Shown one piece after another: positions 62,656 to 64,000 of a stretch of 64,000 nucleotides of DNA (within the stretch, counting starts at the first letter, position 1; every line of letters starts with the position of its first letter). This DNA is from Rhodamnia argentea (Eukaryota; Streptophyta; Magnoliopsida; Myrtales; Myrtaceae), in contig NC_063157.1 of the NCBI RefSeq assembly GCF_020921035.1, forward strand, positions 19,169,777-19,233,776, given 5' to 3'. Both the position numbers and the translations under genes were made by a program. The notes below the pieces were generated by a model, which saw only the letters and a program-made list of their open reading frames with translations, was not told where the DNA came from and did no database searches.

Positions 62656-64000
62656 AAGAGAAGCACTTGCACTAAGCATGACAGGTCGATGCATGAATGA
62701 TAATACAGTTAACAAATATGGACAAGCAGATAACCAGTTCACCTTTCAGGAGCAGACACTATTTGATCAGCAGAATCCCGTCCGTTGCTGGATTCCTCTT
62801 CCACCAAATTTACTGCTGTCATGGACTCTGCAGAACAATTCTTGAAAGAAACTTCAATGCATACTAGGAGAGGTGATACCCTTGAAACTTCTGATGAAAA
62901 TGAATATTCAACTTTCAACCCATTTCCATTTGCTGGGTCTAAGAGCGTGTAGATTTTATGTTTGACTTGCTGTCCGATGTTCCCAAAACTAATTCTTGCT
63001 GAAGATCTACGGACTCGATTAGAATGTGATATACTCGTGTTTGATGATCCAGGCTGCTGATCCAACCATGATTCAAGAGCTGTCTTTGATATTAAATCAC
63101 CCATATAGTCATTCCCAGTCTGTGGAGCTAAATTCTCATTTCCAATTTCAGAAATCTGTATCAGAGGACCAGTGTTGTTATCTGCTTCACTAGCAGAACC
63201 AATTTCAGAATTATAAACATCACTGCCGGAGCCGGTCATAGAAAGCTGAGAGCTGTAATTTGAAGTGCTTCCTTCATCCGAGGACCCATCAGAAGCATCA
63301 AAATCATCCATCCCAGTGGGACCACTATCTGCAACCCCATATTCAGGCATATTTTTACCTTTAGCACTCGATATCTGATCCGGGTCATCCTGGAGCAAAC
63401 TGCCAGGCTTTGGAAGAGGCTCATACCCAGGAGCTGCATGGAAAACAATCTGCGAAAGCGACCCAGGGAGATAAAATCGGCTGTTTAGTGGTTCAGGTGA
63501 GATTGACTTTAGTTTGCCCCCAAAAATGTGCTCTGCAAGTACACAATGCAGGTTTTTATTTTGTGGCAAAGAATCTGCTTGTGTCTCTGAAAGGCAAGAG
63601 CCTATATTGCATTCCGAAAGCTTTTTGAGAAAGCGAGCTCGGTCGCGAATATCGTAATTTGCATCACATTCAGCCAAATCTAGCACAAAGGCAAGAGTCT
63701 TTCTAAATATTAATTTGTCTTTCCCTGTAGCACCTAACACGACCTGCAGAGAAGGTACATGATTGTTCTTCAGCATACTTAATAGGTATAGAGCATTTAG
63801 CAGATAAGCCGATGTATAGATATGGTAAAACAAGTCAAAGGAAGTACACATACTAAAGCAAGCACAGAGATCAACAGGTGATATGTGTGCTGATGGAGTA
63901 AGCATTGCTTTTGGTCTCCAAATATCCTACTTTCCAAAGATACAAGGACAAGGACTTTCAGGTTGCAATTTTCAATTTACAACTTGTCCCTTCAACTGGA
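61474..64000 (-). CDS. PAT2: AP-3 complex subunit beta, C-terminal part (partial)
   Basis: Large subunit of the AP-3 adaptor, which sorts cargo to the vacuole; loss of Arabidopsis AP-3 beta (PAT2) disturbs vacuole function. Minus-strand exons visible: 63743-62743, 62233-61982, 61840-61474 (phases 0/2/2 agree), giving 539 residues; TAA stop at 61476-61474. The first piece (VVLGATGKDKLIFRKTLAF, DIRDRARFLKKL) is the end of the adaptin solenoid. Next is an acidic Ser-rich hinge (DDFDASDGSSDEGSTSNYSS) and the C-terminal appendage (KHKIYTLLDPANGNGLKVEY, TLVPMEEINSLEPGETIKR, RFHHHLLPLKLALLYNGKKV). 63744-64000 reads as intron. The N-terminal half lies beyond the window. Confidence 0.94.
62622..62654. 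repeat. Compound (GT)n(GA)n microsatellite in an AP-3 beta intron
   Basis: GT repeats to 62640 then GA repeats to about 62654, about 90 bp downstream (in gene sense) of the donor of the large exon. Confidence 0.95.

Noticed and set aside
63744..63905. Extension of the AP-3 beta frame upstream of 63743
   Set aside because: A CTGCAG acceptor fits at 63744, and the upstream residues (MLTPSAHISPVDL...) do not look like adaptin.

Overview
This is eukaryotic nuclear DNA from a flowering plant, most likely a dicot. The genes have GT-AG introns, the proteins read as typical angiosperm orthologues, and the intergenic space is full of plant transposons (Copia, CACTA, Mutator-like, PIF/Harbinger-like, foldback elements). 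I cannot fix the species. The AT-rich foldback elements with GC-rich cores faintly suggest Myrtales, but that is a guess.

Host genes, left to right: the 3' half of cytosolic triosephosphate isomerase (+, 1-3007); a class VII receptor-like cytoplasmic kinase at the BIK1/PBL1 position (+, 10608-13889); a plastid-type RlmN-like radical SAM RNA methyltransferase (+, 17202-20389); the SR splicing factor SCL30 (+, 50485-55189); a small C2-domain protein (+, 56649-59707); tRNA-Lys(UUU) (+, 60369-60441); and the 3' end of the AP-3 complex beta subunit (-, 61474 to the window end). I joined exons by hand at GT/AG sites and checked that the reading phase is kept throughout. TPI, kinase, SCL30, C2 and AP-3 beta are consecutive genes in Arabidopsis (At3g55440-At3g55480). 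The RlmN-like gene sits beside BIK1 (At2g39660/At2g39670) in the duplicated Arabidopsis region. This window therefore looks like the order before that duplication and gene loss. The genes do not form one pathway; the block is conserved by descent.

About 29 kb between the RlmN-like gene and SCL30 is almost all mobile DNA. It holds a Mutator-like element with 9-bp target duplications (22255-23727). Next is a 7.4-kb defective CACTA element (24588-31962) that carries the wreck of its own transposase gene, a ~100-bp tandem array, and pieces of at least two host genes: succinate dehydrogenase iron-sulfur subunit and elongation factor eEF1B-gamma. Then come a decayed gene fragment (32437-32892) and a second copy of the 3' end of the RlmN-like gene with its downstream DNA (33473-35355). 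A Copia retrotransposon with nearly identical LTRs but many coding lesions (36354-42024) follows, and then several foldback elements up to the SCL30 promoter.

The second copy of the RlmN 3' region keeps an unoccupied site for the Mutator-like element, which confirms that insertion from this window alone. The least expected items are the gene-capturing CACTA element, the GAAG-rich duplication in the third intron of SCL30, and the preserved ancestral gene order.
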